Shown here piece after piece: positions 24,364 through 33,400 of a stretch of DNA of 44,691 nt. The position numbers and the translations under genes were made by a program. Position 1 is the first letter of the stretch; each line of letters opens with the position of its first letter. This stretch comes from Mucilaginibacter sp. (GTDB lineage Bacteria > Bacteroidota > Bacteroidia > Sphingobacteriales > Sphingobacteriaceae). The DNA lies in assembly GCA_028288085.1 (NCBI GenBank), contig JAQBOK010000010.1, forward strand, positions 1 through 44,691. The letters are read 5' to 3'. The notes under the pieces are model-generated. The model worked only from the letters and a program-made list of their open reading frames with translations, was not told the DNA's origin and did not search any database.

Positions 24364-26394
24364 ATGGATAAATTCGTTACCTCTCAAAATTCTGTAACAG
24401 CGTATGGCAATATCCCTCAACAAGAAATAAACAATCAGCTTGCGACCAGCATTTTTGATAATTTGCCTGTAGCAGTTTATACATGTGATCACCTTGGTTA
24501 TATCAAATCTTATAATAAAGCTGCTACTAAGCTTTGGGGCAGAGAGCCGGCAATTGGGACGGATTTGTGGTGTGGGTCATGGAAAATATTTCAGCCCAAT
24601 GGCGAACCGCTTCCATTGGATTTATGTCCTATGGCAAGGACCTTAAAAGAAAAAAGATCAATTGAAGGAGAGGAAATTCTGGTACAACGTCCTGATGGAA
24701 CTAAAAGAAATGTCGTTCCATATCCTGTGCCGGTATTTGATTCTTCGGGTGCGCTTACAGGTGCAATTAACACACTGATTGATGTTACCGAACAAAGAGA
24801 AGACGATGAGCAGCAATCTATGTTGGCGGCCATTATAGAATCATCCGATGATGCGATAATAGGAAAAACATTGGATGGAATAATTACCAGTTGGAATAAT
24901 GCTGCCGAGAATATGTTTGGTTATACTAAAAATGAGGCGCTTGGTAAACATATCTCCCTCATCATACCGCTCGAAAGGCTGGATGAGGAAAGTATCATTA
25001 TTAACAAGATCAGAAATAATGAAAAGGTAGACCATTTCGAAACGGTCCGGCTTAGCAAAACTGGAGAGGAATTATTTATATCCTTAACTATTTCTCCAAT
25101 AAAAGGTTACAATGGCCGGGTCGTTGGAGCGTCTAAAATTGCCAGGAATATCTCAACCCAAAAATTAGCGGAGAAAGCTTTGCAGCATTATACTGAAAAT
25201 CTGGAGGCGCTGTACTCAATAGGAAAGTTAATATCTGAAGATCTCGATATCCGGAGAATATTGCAGAAAGTAACAGATGAAACCACCAAATTAACGGGAG
25301 CGGAGTTTGGTGCTTTTTTCTATAATACCATTGATAACAAAGGCGAATCTTATACGCTGTATACCTTGTCAGGCGCACCAAGGGAAGCTTTTGAAAAATT
25401 CGGGATGCCCCGTAATACAGAGGTTTTTAATGCCACTTTTAGCGGCGAGGGCGTTTTTAGAGCGGATGATATTACTAAAGATCCGAGGTATGGTAAAAAT
25501 GCACCTCACCGTGGAATGCCCGAAGGGCATTTACCTGTAGTGAGCTACCTTGCCGTACCGGTGGTGTCAAAATCAGGAATAGTAATTGGGGGCCTCTTTT
25601 TTGGCCATCCTAAGGCTGGTGTTTTTAAAAAGGAACACGAAACTATTGTAGTGAGTATTGCTTCCCAGGCAGCAGTTGCTTTAGACAATGCCAAACTCTA
25701 CGAAGAAATAAAAATGCTGAATGCCCGAAAAGATGAATTTATTGGTATTGCCAGTCACGAGCTAAAAACACCGCTAACCAGCATAAATGGTTATTTGCAG
25801 ATACTGGAGCGGAATCTCAGCAATGATATGAATATTGGGTTCGTCAAAAAAACAAAGGCACAGTTAAATAAGCTGATGGTTTTGGTTTCTGACTTGTTGG
25901 ATGTTTCAAAAATACAAGCCGGCAAACTGGAATTAACAATGGAAACCTTTGATCTTAATTCTTTATTAACTGAAACTATAGAGATCATGCAGCCTTTAAG
26001 TACTTCACATTTGTTAACATTTTACAATGGTTTTGAGGAAACACTTGTGCTTGCGGATAGACGAAGGATAGAACAAGTAATTATCAACCTCATTACCAAT
26101 GCCATCAAGTATTCTCCCAAGTCTGATAAGGTAAATATTGAGGTTAATAAGTCCGGTAAATACGCAACCGTAACAATAAAAGATTATGGTATAGGCATTT
26201 CAAACGATCAGCAGGAGCATATATTCACAAGATTTTTCAGAGCAGATGGCCTTGCATCCCATATGTCTGGATTAGGATTGGGATTATACATCTCTAAGGA
26301 AATTATAGACCGGCATAAGGGAAATATTAAGGTAAAAAGCGAGATTGGAAGCGGCTCCGAATTTTATTTCTCTATTCCGTTGAATGATAAATAA
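24364..26394 (+). CDS. PAS-PAS-GAF hybrid-type sensor histidine kinase
   Basis: Soluble sensor kinase of 676 residues with no transmembrane helix. Order: PAS 1 (about 27-140, IFDNLPVAVYTCDHLGYI), PAS 2 (about 150-270, AAIIESSDDAIIGKTLDG), GAF (about 285-440, LDIRRILQKVTDETTKL to AAVALDNAKLYEEI), HisKA with phosphoacceptor H465 (ASHELKTPL) and HATPase_c (about 560-674; N box ITNAIKYSP, G1 DYGIGIS, G2 GLGLGLYIS). No receiver domain and no regulator gene are attached. It therefore probably feeds an unlinked regulator; the single-domain receiver at 9655 is a candidate only by guess. Ligands for the sensory domains cannot be read from the sequence. Confidence 0.93.
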   Translation: MDKFVTSQNSVTAYGNIPQQEINNQLATSIFDNLPVAVYTCDHLGYIKSYNKAATKLWGREPAIGTDLWCGSWKIFQPNGEPLPLDLCPMARTLKEKRSIEGEEILVQRPDGTKRNVVPYPVPVFDSSGALTGAINTLIDVTEQREDDEQQSMLAAIIESSDDAIIGKTLDGIITSWNNAAENMFGYTKNEALGKHISLIIPLERLDEESIIINKIRNNEKVDHFETVRLSKTGEELFISLTISPIKGYNGRVVGASKIARNISTQKLAEKALQHYTENLEALYSIGKLISEDLDIRRILQKVTDETTKLTGAEFGAFFYNTIDNKGESYTLYTLSGAPREAFEKFGMPRNTEVFNATFSGEGVFRADDITKDPRYGKNAPHRGMPEGHLPVVSYLAVPVVSKSGIVIGGLFFGHPKAGVFKKEHETIVVSIASQAAVALDNAKLYEEIKMLNARKDEFIGIASHELKTPLTSINGYLQILERNLSNDMNIGFVKKTKAQLNKLMVLVSDLLDVSKIQAGKLELTMETFDLNSLLTETIEIMQPLSTSHLLTFYNGFEETLVLADRRRIEQVIINLITNAIKYSPKSDKVNIEVNKSGKYATVTIKDYGIGISNDQQEHIFTRFFRADGLASHMSGLGLGLYISKEIIDRHKGNIKVKSEIGSGSEFYFSIPLNDK

Positions 26395-26505
26395 GATGAC
26401 AGTTTTTACTTATTTTATCACTGATTCTCTTTTCAAATCTGAATAACCTCCCTTTTTTAGAGATATTTATTTACTTCGCAAAGTCATTACCTCGCTGCTT
26501 CAGCG

Positions 26506-26537
26506 CAGGGATAAAGATTGTTTTTCTTCCCTGTTTT
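26506..26537 (+). terminator. Weak candidate terminator downstream of the kinase gene
   Basis: CAGGG (26506-26510) pairs with CCCTG (26529-26533) and is followed by T4. The inner part pairs only partly (AAGA/TCTT). It is 110 bp after the stop codon. The rest of the 352-bp gap holds a small CGCTG-CTT-CAGCG hairpin (26493-26505) and the ABC operon promoter. Confidence 0.3.
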
Positions 26538-26681
26538 ACTCCAAACAGCCACCGGGAGATATTTTTGCCTAAAACGAGTAAACCCGTCATGTTCTTATTG
26601 GCGCGATGAGTTTGCGTCTTCTTTCTCATGCCACATAAACGATATGAAAAAATAGATCGCTTTAAAAAAAATAAGATATTT

Positions 26682-26712
26682 TTTGGAAATATAAAAAACC
26701 GTTCTATATTTG
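26682..26712 (+). promoter_or_regulatory. Promoter of the ABC/YtrA operon
   Basis: The -33 box TTTG (26682-26685) and -7 box TATATTTG (26705-26712) are separated by exactly 19 bp. This is the best full match to the Bacteroidota promoter consensus in the window. It lies 34 bp before the first ATG of the operon (26747). Confidence 0.8.
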
Positions 26713-26738
26713 TAGTGTACTATTATACTAATACACTA
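26713..26738. promoter_or_regulatory. 26-bp near-palindrome, probable YtrA/GntR operator
   Basis: TAGTGTA (26713-26719) is inverted as TACACTA (26732-26738), and the inner 12 bp are also mostly symmetrical, so 22 of 26 positions agree with the reverse complement. It directly abuts the -7 box and covers the expected transcription start. The third gene of the operon encodes a YtrA-type GntR regulator, and such regulators commonly bind their own promoter; autoregulation is therefore the natural reading. Confidence 0.65.
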
Positions 26739-26746
26739 TATAGCAC

Positions 26747-27583
26747 ATGATAGAAATTAGAAATCTAAGTTTTGCTTATCCGCACAAGCAATTGCTTTTT
26801 AAAGACCTTAACCTTAGTTTAAATAAAGGGCATATCTATGGCTTGCTTGGCAAAAATGGAGCCGGGAAATCAACGCTCTTAAAAAACATGGTCGGCCTGG
26901 CATTTCCAGCAAAAGGAAGCTGTTTGTTTAACGGCACCAATGTGGCTGATCGCCCGGTTTCGGTATTAGAGGATATTTATTTTATAGCCGAAGAATTGTT
27001 TGTTCCGGCCCTTACGCCAGTTCAGTTTGTAGCTAATACTGCCGGGTTTTACCCAAAATTTAACCAGAGCGACTTTTATCACTATCTGAAAGTGCTTGAT
27101 GTTGATTTGGATGGTTTAATGAATAAGCAATCGTATGGTCAGCAAAAAAAAGCCATGATAGCTTTTGGGCTTGCAACCAATACCACCTTGCTTATTATGG
27201 ACGAACCAACCAACGGCCTGGATATTCCTTCAAAAGTTCAGTTTCGCAAACTCATTGCTTCGGTATTAACCGAAGATCGTTGTATGGTGATTTCTACCCA
27301 CCAGGTACGGGATCTGGACAGCTTGATAGATACCCTGTTGGTGCTCCATGATCGCGAGATCGTAGTTAATCAATCGTTGGACGAAGTAGTGGAAAAACTC
27401 ATCTTTGGCACCTACCCTGATACTGAAGGCTTACCTGTTTTGTACGAGGAGGAAAGCATTCGGGGCAAAAATGCCATTCTGCGCAATACAACCGGCAAAT
27501 TAAGCAAGGTAGATATGGAATTGCTTTTTAATGCCATTATCAGCGGCAACAAATCAGTTTTAGAAACCTTAAAAACATCCTGA
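26747..27583 (+). CDS. ABC transporter ATPase, YtrB-like
   Basis: Nucleotide-binding subunit of an ABC-2-type system, 278 residues. Walker A is GKNGAGKS (35-42), Walker B LLIMDEPT (D152-E153), and the H-loop is in ISTHQVRD. The signature loop is unusual, with QSYGQQKK (about 128-135) where LSGGQ is expected, a variant known among YtrB/EcsA-like ATPases. The C-terminal ~70 residues have no transporter motif. It is the first gene after the promoter and operator, followed by its permease after 1 bp. Export of a peptide or lipid-linked cargo, or envelope-stress defence as for ytr-type operons, is plausible but not shown. Confidence 0.92.
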   Translation: MIEIRNLSFAYPHKQLLFKDLNLSLNKGHIYGLLGKNGAGKSTLLKNMVGLAFPAKGSCLFNGTNVADRPVSVLEDIYFIAEELFVPALTPVQFVANTAGFYPKFNQSDFYHYLKVLDVDLDGLMNKQSYGQQKKAMIAFGLATNTTLLIMDEPTNGLDIPSKVQFRKLIASVLTEDRCMVISTHQVRDLDSLIDTLLVLHDREIVVNQSLDEVVEKLIFGTYPDTEGLPVLYEEESIRGKNAILRNTTGKLSKVDMELLFNAIISGNKSVLETLKTS

Positions 27584-27584
27584 T

Positions 27585-28358
27585 ATGAACAATATATTTA
27601 ATTTAAACCGATTTGGCAGGTTGTTTATAAAACATACAGCCGAGCATTATAGAAGCTACCTGATGTCGTTGTCGGTATTATTGGGGGTAATGATACTTGG
27701 CGGCTGTTTTATTGTTTACATGATCGATATTCCAATGGAGGTTCAAATGCAGCTTGCTATCTTTACAATGGTACTTGTATTGGCCGGAACCATATTTACC
27801 AGCACAGTGTTTGCCGATATCGGCGATAACAAAAGCGCGATAACGTCGCTCACCCTGCCCGCATCACATTTTGAAAAATACCTGGTAGCATGGTTATACT
27901 CTTATCTATTCTTCCTGGTAATATATACAGCCTGTTTTTACATGGTGATGTTGCTTTTAACTACCATAAAACATTTTCCTGGTCAACATACAGAAATACT
28001 TAACATTTTCTATAAGGGTGGTGGTTTTCAAATATGTTTAGTTTATGCCTTTTTGCATTCTGTCACTTTTTGCGGGGCTATCTTTTTCGAAAAACTGCAT
28101 TTTATTAAAACGGCATTTATATTTTTTATTGGCATTGCCATTTTAATTATTGGTAATAACATAGTTCAACAAGCAATGCTTGGACGCAATGTAGTGATGA
28201 ATGCGCCTTTTGGCGGAGTAAGATTTATGGAAAATAATAAAATGGCAGATATCAATATTACGGGTGAGATGCTGGTATACAATTTAACACTTTTAAGTGC
28301 ATTGTCCTTTATCTTCTGGACTGCTGCCTTTTTTCGTTTAAAAGAAAAGCAGGTTTAA
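27585..28358 (+). CDS. ABC-2 type permease subunit
   Basis: Membrane partner of the preceding ATPase: 257 residues with six hydrophobic segments (for example SLSVLLGVMILGGCFIVYM and LAIFTMVLVLAGTIFTSTVF), and a conserved-looking cytosolic loop DIGDNKSAITSLTLPASHFE of the type seen in Bacteroidota ABC-2 permeases, where a coupling helix contacts the ATPase. There is no signal peptide or extracytoplasmic domain. It starts 1 bp after the ATPase stop codon and ends 12 bp before the regulator gene. Confidence 0.85.
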   Translation: MNNIFNLNRFGRLFIKHTAEHYRSYLMSLSVLLGVMILGGCFIVYMIDIPMEVQMQLAIFTMVLVLAGTIFTSTVFADIGDNKSAITSLTLPASHFEKYLVAWLYSYLFFLVIYTACFYMVMLLLTTIKHFPGQHTEILNIFYKGGGFQICLVYAFLHSVTFCGAIFFEKLHFIKTAFIFFIGIAILIIGNNIVQQAMLGRNVVMNAPFGGVRFMENNKMADINITGEMLVYNLTLLSALSFIFWTAAFFRLKEKQV

Positions 28359-28370
28359 TTATAAATAAAA

Positions 28371-28772
28371 ATGGAGTTTAGAGATAACGAAGCCATATAC
28401 CTGCAAATAGCCGCTTACGTAAGCGAAAATATATTGCTGGGCAAATGGCCAGCAGAGCAAAAGATCCCTTCTGTAAGAGACCTGGCTATTGAACTGGAGG
28501 TTAACCCAAATACGGTAATGCGATCATACGAGTTTCTGCAAAATCAAGGTGTGATTTACAATAAAAGGGGTCTGGGCCTATTTGTTGCCGCCGAAGGTTA
28601 TGACAAAATAAAGGCTTACCGCAAGGAACGATTTATTCAACAGGACTTGCCTGTTTTTTTTAACAACATTTATCTGCTGGATATTGAACTTGAAGATATA
28701 AAGCAATGGTTTGAGCGCTTTAAACTGGAAAATTATAAATCAAAATCTGACAAGAACAATGAAAACAAGTAA
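28371..28772 (+). CDS. GntR family regulator, YtrA subfamily
   Basis: One-component transcription factor of 133 residues. The N-terminal winged helix-turn-helix (about 5-75) has the YtrA-type sequence AIYLQIAAYVSENILLGKW, KIPSVRDLAIELEVNPNTVM and the wing RGLGLFVA. The short C-terminal helical region (about 80-130) is of the small YtrA type, too short for an FCD or UTRA ligand domain. It is encoded inside the operon it probably controls, and the palindrome at 26713-26738 is its likely binding site. Its 3' end overlaps the next gene by 14 bp. Confidence 0.92.
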   Translation: MEFRDNEAIYLQIAAYVSENILLGKWPAEQKIPSVRDLAIELEVNPNTVMRSYEFLQNQGVIYNKRGLGLFVAAEGYDKIKAYRKERFIQQDLPVFFNNIYLLDIELEDIKQWFERFKLENYKSKSDKNNENK

Positions 28773-29511
28773 CAAATTAATATTAGCCGCCGTGCTCTTG
28801 CTTGTAATATCGCTTTTAGCTTTCGATTATATGATTAGATTGGAATATTTTTCAGGCAGATATAAGAACCAGTATAAGGATTTCGCCACCCTGAAATTCA
28901 AAAATTTTGATGCCGTGGATGTAAATTCAACATCAGCGGCAAATGTGAAATTTGTACAGGGGCCATTTAGTGTTAAGGTTGATACCAATGCCTTAAACTT
29001 TATTAGGATCACGCAACAAGGTGATCGTTTGCAAATTAATGTAGCCTTTGAATATAGTTACGTATATAATCCCCATCCATATTTGGTAGTCATATCCTGT
29101 CCCAGGTTATCAGATGTTAGTGTTAACGCCATTTTTACTACAGGTAATAAAAAAATTGTTGATACCATATACAGGGAGGATTGGAACATGCGCCAAAATT
29201 TAATTGAAGGCTTTAAAGAAGATAGTTTATCTATCAGGCAAACCTATGGTAGCTCAATAGTTTTTTCAGGAAACCATATTAATTTTTTAAGTGCTGTAGC
29301 AGGCTCTGATGCAGGGAGCGGATCAAGAATTATTATTTTAAATAACAATCGTTTCCAAAGCGCAACACTGGATATTCTTAACAGGAGCAAACTTCTGCTG
29401 GATGGTGAGTCGATCCAAAATTTGAAATATCATCTTGCTGATAGTGCCAGGATGACAATAACGGGCGCCGCTCAAAATATACTAAAAAATTCAAAATCTT
29501 ACCAAAAATGA
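28759..29511 (+). CDS. Membrane-anchored GIN/DUF2807-like beta-helix protein
   Basis: The ATG at 28759 (MKTSNKLILAAVLL) gives 250 residues; the longer frame from 28711 lies inside the regulator gene and lacks a signal. An N-terminal hydrophobic segment (about 6-24) is followed by a soluble domain whose opening FDAVDVNSTSAANVKFVQG and stepped short beta strands (SATLDILNRSKLLLDGES) resemble the DUF2807 'GIN' adhesin-head-like fold. It probably lies outside the inner membrane as a single-pass anchor. It overlaps both neighbours (14 bp and 4 bp), so it is made together with the ABC proteins. Family membership is moderately secure, the role unknown. Confidence 0.7.
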   Translation: MKTSNKLILAAVLLLVISLLAFDYMIRLEYFSGRYKNQYKDFATLKFKNFDAVDVNSTSAANVKFVQGPFSVKVDTNALNFIRITQQGDRLQINVAFEYSYVYNPHPYLVVISCPRLSDVSVNAIFTTGNKKIVDTIYREDWNMRQNLIEGFKEDSLSIRQTYGSSIVFSGNHINFLSAVAGSDAGSGSRIIILNNNRFQSATLDILNRSKLLLDGESIQNLKYHLADSARMTITGAAQNILKNSKSYQK

Positions 29512-30395
29512 AACTGATTATCAACTCGCTTTCTAAAACTTACGCTAATGGCGTACATGCCTTAAAGGATGTTTCACTCACTTTAGAGAATGGCATGTTT
29601 GGTCTTTTAGGTCCAAATGGGGCAGGTAAATCATCCTTAATGCGCACTATTGCCACCTTGCAGGAGGCAGATAAGGGCAGCATTTTTTTGGATGACCTTG
29701 ATGTATTAAAAAACAAAACTGAGGTAAGGCAATTGTTGGGTTATTTGCCACAGGAGTTTGGCGTGTATCCAAAAATATCTGCCGAAAGGATGCTTGACCA
29801 TATCGCCCAACTAAAAGGGATTAATAATGCTGGTGAACGCAAGGATCTGGTGGGCGCCTTGCTCGAAAATGTGAATCTTTCAAAAGACAGAAAAAAGCAC
29901 CTGGGTACTTACTCAGGGGGGATGAAACAACGTTTTGGCATAGCCCAGGCGTTGATAGGTAATCCCAGGCTGATTATTGTAGACGAGCCCACTGCCGGGT
30001 TGGACCCTGCCGAAAGGAATCGCTTTTATAACCTGTTGAGTCAGCTTGGCGAAAATACTATTGTGATCCTGTCAACCCATATTGTTGAAGATGTAAGTAC
30101 GCTTTGCTCCAACTTTGCTATCATTTGCCAGGGCGAAGTACTGTACGCCGGCGAGCCGGATATTGCGGTAAGTGAGATGGAAGGCAAAATATACAGCAAA
30201 GCCATCAATAAGGCTGAGTTACCGCATTACCAGGATGATTTTACCGTAATTTCCACACAGTTAAAAACCGGTAAGTTGCATATCAGGGTATTACAGGAAT
30301 CAGATCCTGGGAACGGCTTCGTACCCGGTGTACCCAATTTGGAGGATGTTTATTTCAGCAATATTGCTACCCGCGTGGATGTAAATACCATTTAA
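29508..30395 (+). CDS. ABC transporter ATPase, second system of the operon
   Basis: Nucleotide-binding protein of 295 residues with a canonical set: Walker A GPNGAGKSS (35-43), Q-loop LPQEFGVYP, signature YSGGMKQR, Walker B LIIVDEPTAGLD and H-loop LSTHIVED. Unlike the first ATPase of the operon, its signature loop is intact. The C-terminal ~80 residues form a small extra domain. It begins in an ATGA overlap with the GIN-like gene and is 21 bp before its large permease, which it very likely powers. Confidence 0.93.
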   Translation: MKLIINSLSKTYANGVHALKDVSLTLENGMFGLLGPNGAGKSSLMRTIATLQEADKGSIFLDDLDVLKNKTEVRQLLGYLPQEFGVYPKISAERMLDHIAQLKGINNAGERKDLVGALLENVNLSKDRKKHLGTYSGGMKQRFGIAQALIGNPRLIIVDEPTAGLDPAERNRFYNLLSQLGENTIVILSTHIVEDVSTLCSNFAIICQGEVLYAGEPDIAVSEMEGKIYSKAINKAELPHYQDDFTVISTQLKTGKLHIRVLQESDPGNGFVPGVPNLEDVYFSNIATRVDVNTI

Positions 30396-30416
30396 CCCTC
30401 TTTAAATCAAAACTAT

Positions 30417-33400
30417 ATGTTCTGGAAAATAATTTTGTTCGAGGTCCAAAACCGGATCAGGAGGCCCGCCGCCTACTTATATTTTGCAGCCGCACTCATT
30501 TTTACCATCAGTGTTTTTGCAACAGGATCATTGCCGTTAGGCGAAAAAGAGCACATTAATGCGCCTTTCCTTATCGCTATGTGGTGCGCAGGTATCACTA
30601 TGCTGATGATGCTGGTTAGCTCGTCCATCATGGGGATGGCTTTGTACCGTGATATTGAATATAATACCAAGGACTATTATCTTACCTATCCCATCACAAA
30701 AGCCGGATATTTCTGGGGGCGTTACCTGGGTTCGTTTTTATGTATGTTGTTTATAGCAAGTGCCATTATTATTGGGGCCTTCATCGGTACCAAAGTGGGG
30801 CCTTTAATGGGCTGGAGAGATCCCAAAGAATATGGGCCTAATAAGTTAATTTATTACCTGCATCCATTTCTAACCATTGCCCTGCCCAATCTGTTCTTTA
30901 CATCATCTTTATTTTTTGGATTGGTGGCTATTACCCGCAATGTAAAAGTAATCTACAGTGGTGGTATATTGTTATTTTTAGGCTACTTCCTTTCTTTCTT
31001 TTTCCTTGGCCATACCAATAACACGACAGTAATTAACCTTGCTGATCCTTTCGGACTAAACGGGGTTCGCCTGGCATCAGGCATTGCTACATCCATCCAA
31101 AAAAACACCACATTATTCCCTATCAACGGTACCTTTTTGCTTAACCGTATCATTTGGTCAGGAGCGGGGTTGGCTATTTTGATATTTACTTATATCCGCT
31201 TCAATTTCGAAAAATTCTTTAGCGGGAAAAGAGATAAGGCAGCAATAGATGATGTGGTATCAAAAGTGAAACGGCCGGTTATGCAGAACGCAAAAGTTAG
31301 TTTTGCCGGTTCATATAACCGCAGTACAATTTATAATTTGACTAAGATAGAACTGATGAACATCATCCGTGACAATTACTTCTGGATCATCTTGTCAAGC
31401 GGTATTGTTTTCCTGGGATTTGTATTTTGGATGGGTAACGGGGATTACGGTGTGCCCGATTTTCCACGAAGTGTTATGCTTATGGAAATATTTAATGATG
31501 TATTTCCCTTTTTCATCTTTTTCATCATCATATTTTATACGGGCGAAACACTTCATCGCGACAGGGCTACCCGCTACGCATTTATTAATGATTCGTTGCC
31601 GCCGCCAAATTGGGTTTTAAATGGTTCTAAATTAATCGCATTACTTTTTCTTGGGTTTGGATTATCATTGATCCCGCTGTTAACCGGCATGGTAGTACAG
31701 GTAGCAAAAGGATTTTATCATTTTAACCTGTCATTCTATTTAATTTATGTATTTACCATCATTTTGCCCCGGTTATTAGAAATGGTATTATTTGCTTACG
31801 TAGTGCATGTTGTAATTAATAACAAATTTGTAGCGCATGGTATTGGGGTATCTTTTTGGGTGGCCGTGTTCTTTCTGAATGTAACTGGAATATTTAACTA
31901 TAATTTACTTACTTATTCTTATACACCCTGGTATGGCATTTCGGATATGGATGGCTTGGGCCACATGCTTAAACCTATATACTGGTTTAACATGTATTGG
32001 CTGCTTTTTGGCGGGCTCCTTACCATTGTTTCTGCCCTGTTTTATTACAGGGGGGTTACCTCTTCTTTTAAAGAAAGACTTCAATTACTGGCTGAGCGAT
32101 TTGATTTTAAAACGAGAGTTTTTACGGGAATCTTAGCAGTTTCATTTTTAACTGTAGGTGCCTACAATTACTATAATGTAAGTTATTTAAATGATTTTCT
32201 GACCAAAACTGAGGGTGAGGACAGGGCCATTATTTATGAGAAAAAATTAAAACACTATTCAACTTTGCCGCTGCCCAAGGTAACCCGCATAAAAATGTAT
32301 GCTGACCTTTTCCCGGACAAGCAGCAGGCATTTGTAAGGGCTTTTTTAACTATAGTAAATAAAACAGATAAACCAATTGTAAAGTTTTTGCTTGATGGTG
32401 ATGAATTGACCGATTATTCGATCAAAAACAATGGCAATGCAGTGCCCTTTACTTATCCCCTGGTATATGAGCGCGGTATGTTCAATTGGTTCAAACCAAA
32501 AAATGATACTGCTGCATTTCGGTTATATCAATTTCCTAAGCCGCTTGCTCCCGGAGATTCGGCCGTATTGGAGATCAATTCGTCTGTTACTTATAAAGGT
32601 TTTAGTAATGGTCTTTATGGCGAGAAACTACTAAAGAACGGGGTGTTTTTCATCGGTGGTTTACCTGGACTTGGATATGATGATGACGATGAGGTCGAAA
32701 GCCGCTATGTGCGCAAAAAAAATGGCCTGCCCGAGAAAAAGGATGAAGTAGTGGCACAGAATGATCCCGAAGGTATTGCCACTCTTAAAGCAGGTAAGGC
32801 TTCAGACTTGTTAAGCCTTGATGTTACAGTAAGCACCTCGGATGATCAAACAGCAATAGCATCCGGCGAATTGCAAAAGCAATGGAAACAAAACGGCCGG
32901 AATTACTATCACTATGTACAAACCAACCCGGGAATGTATGCGCCAATAGGTATCCTATCAGCCAGGTATGCGAAATTACATGACAGCGTACAGCTTGATC
33001 ATCCTGTAAATATTGATATTTATTATCATCCTGATCATAAAGCTAATATTAACAGGTTTATGGCTGCTTACAAAGACGGGCTCCGTTATTTTAATAAAGT
33101 ATATGGTCCATATCCTTTTAAAGATATGAGGCTTGCAGAAACATCAGTATTTAGTCCGCATGATGCTTCGTTAACTGCATTGGATACTTACTCAGAACGT
33201 TTTGCCTGGAATGCTGATTTTACCGACCCAAATCAATTTGATTATTGTTATTTTACTACCACACGCTTATTGGCACAGCAATGGTGGCGATACCAGGTGG
33301 CGCCTAATAACACTGTTGGTTCATTAGTTATCCCTGAAGGTTTAGCCACCTACAGCGCCCTGGTTATGGCCGAAAAGAAATACGGCAAAGAAAATATTAA

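Noticed and set aside
26481..26510. GTCATTACCTCGCTGCTTCA as another dispersed repeat copy
   Set aside because: Only a loose resemblance to the repeat at 41019; no inverted end could be matched.
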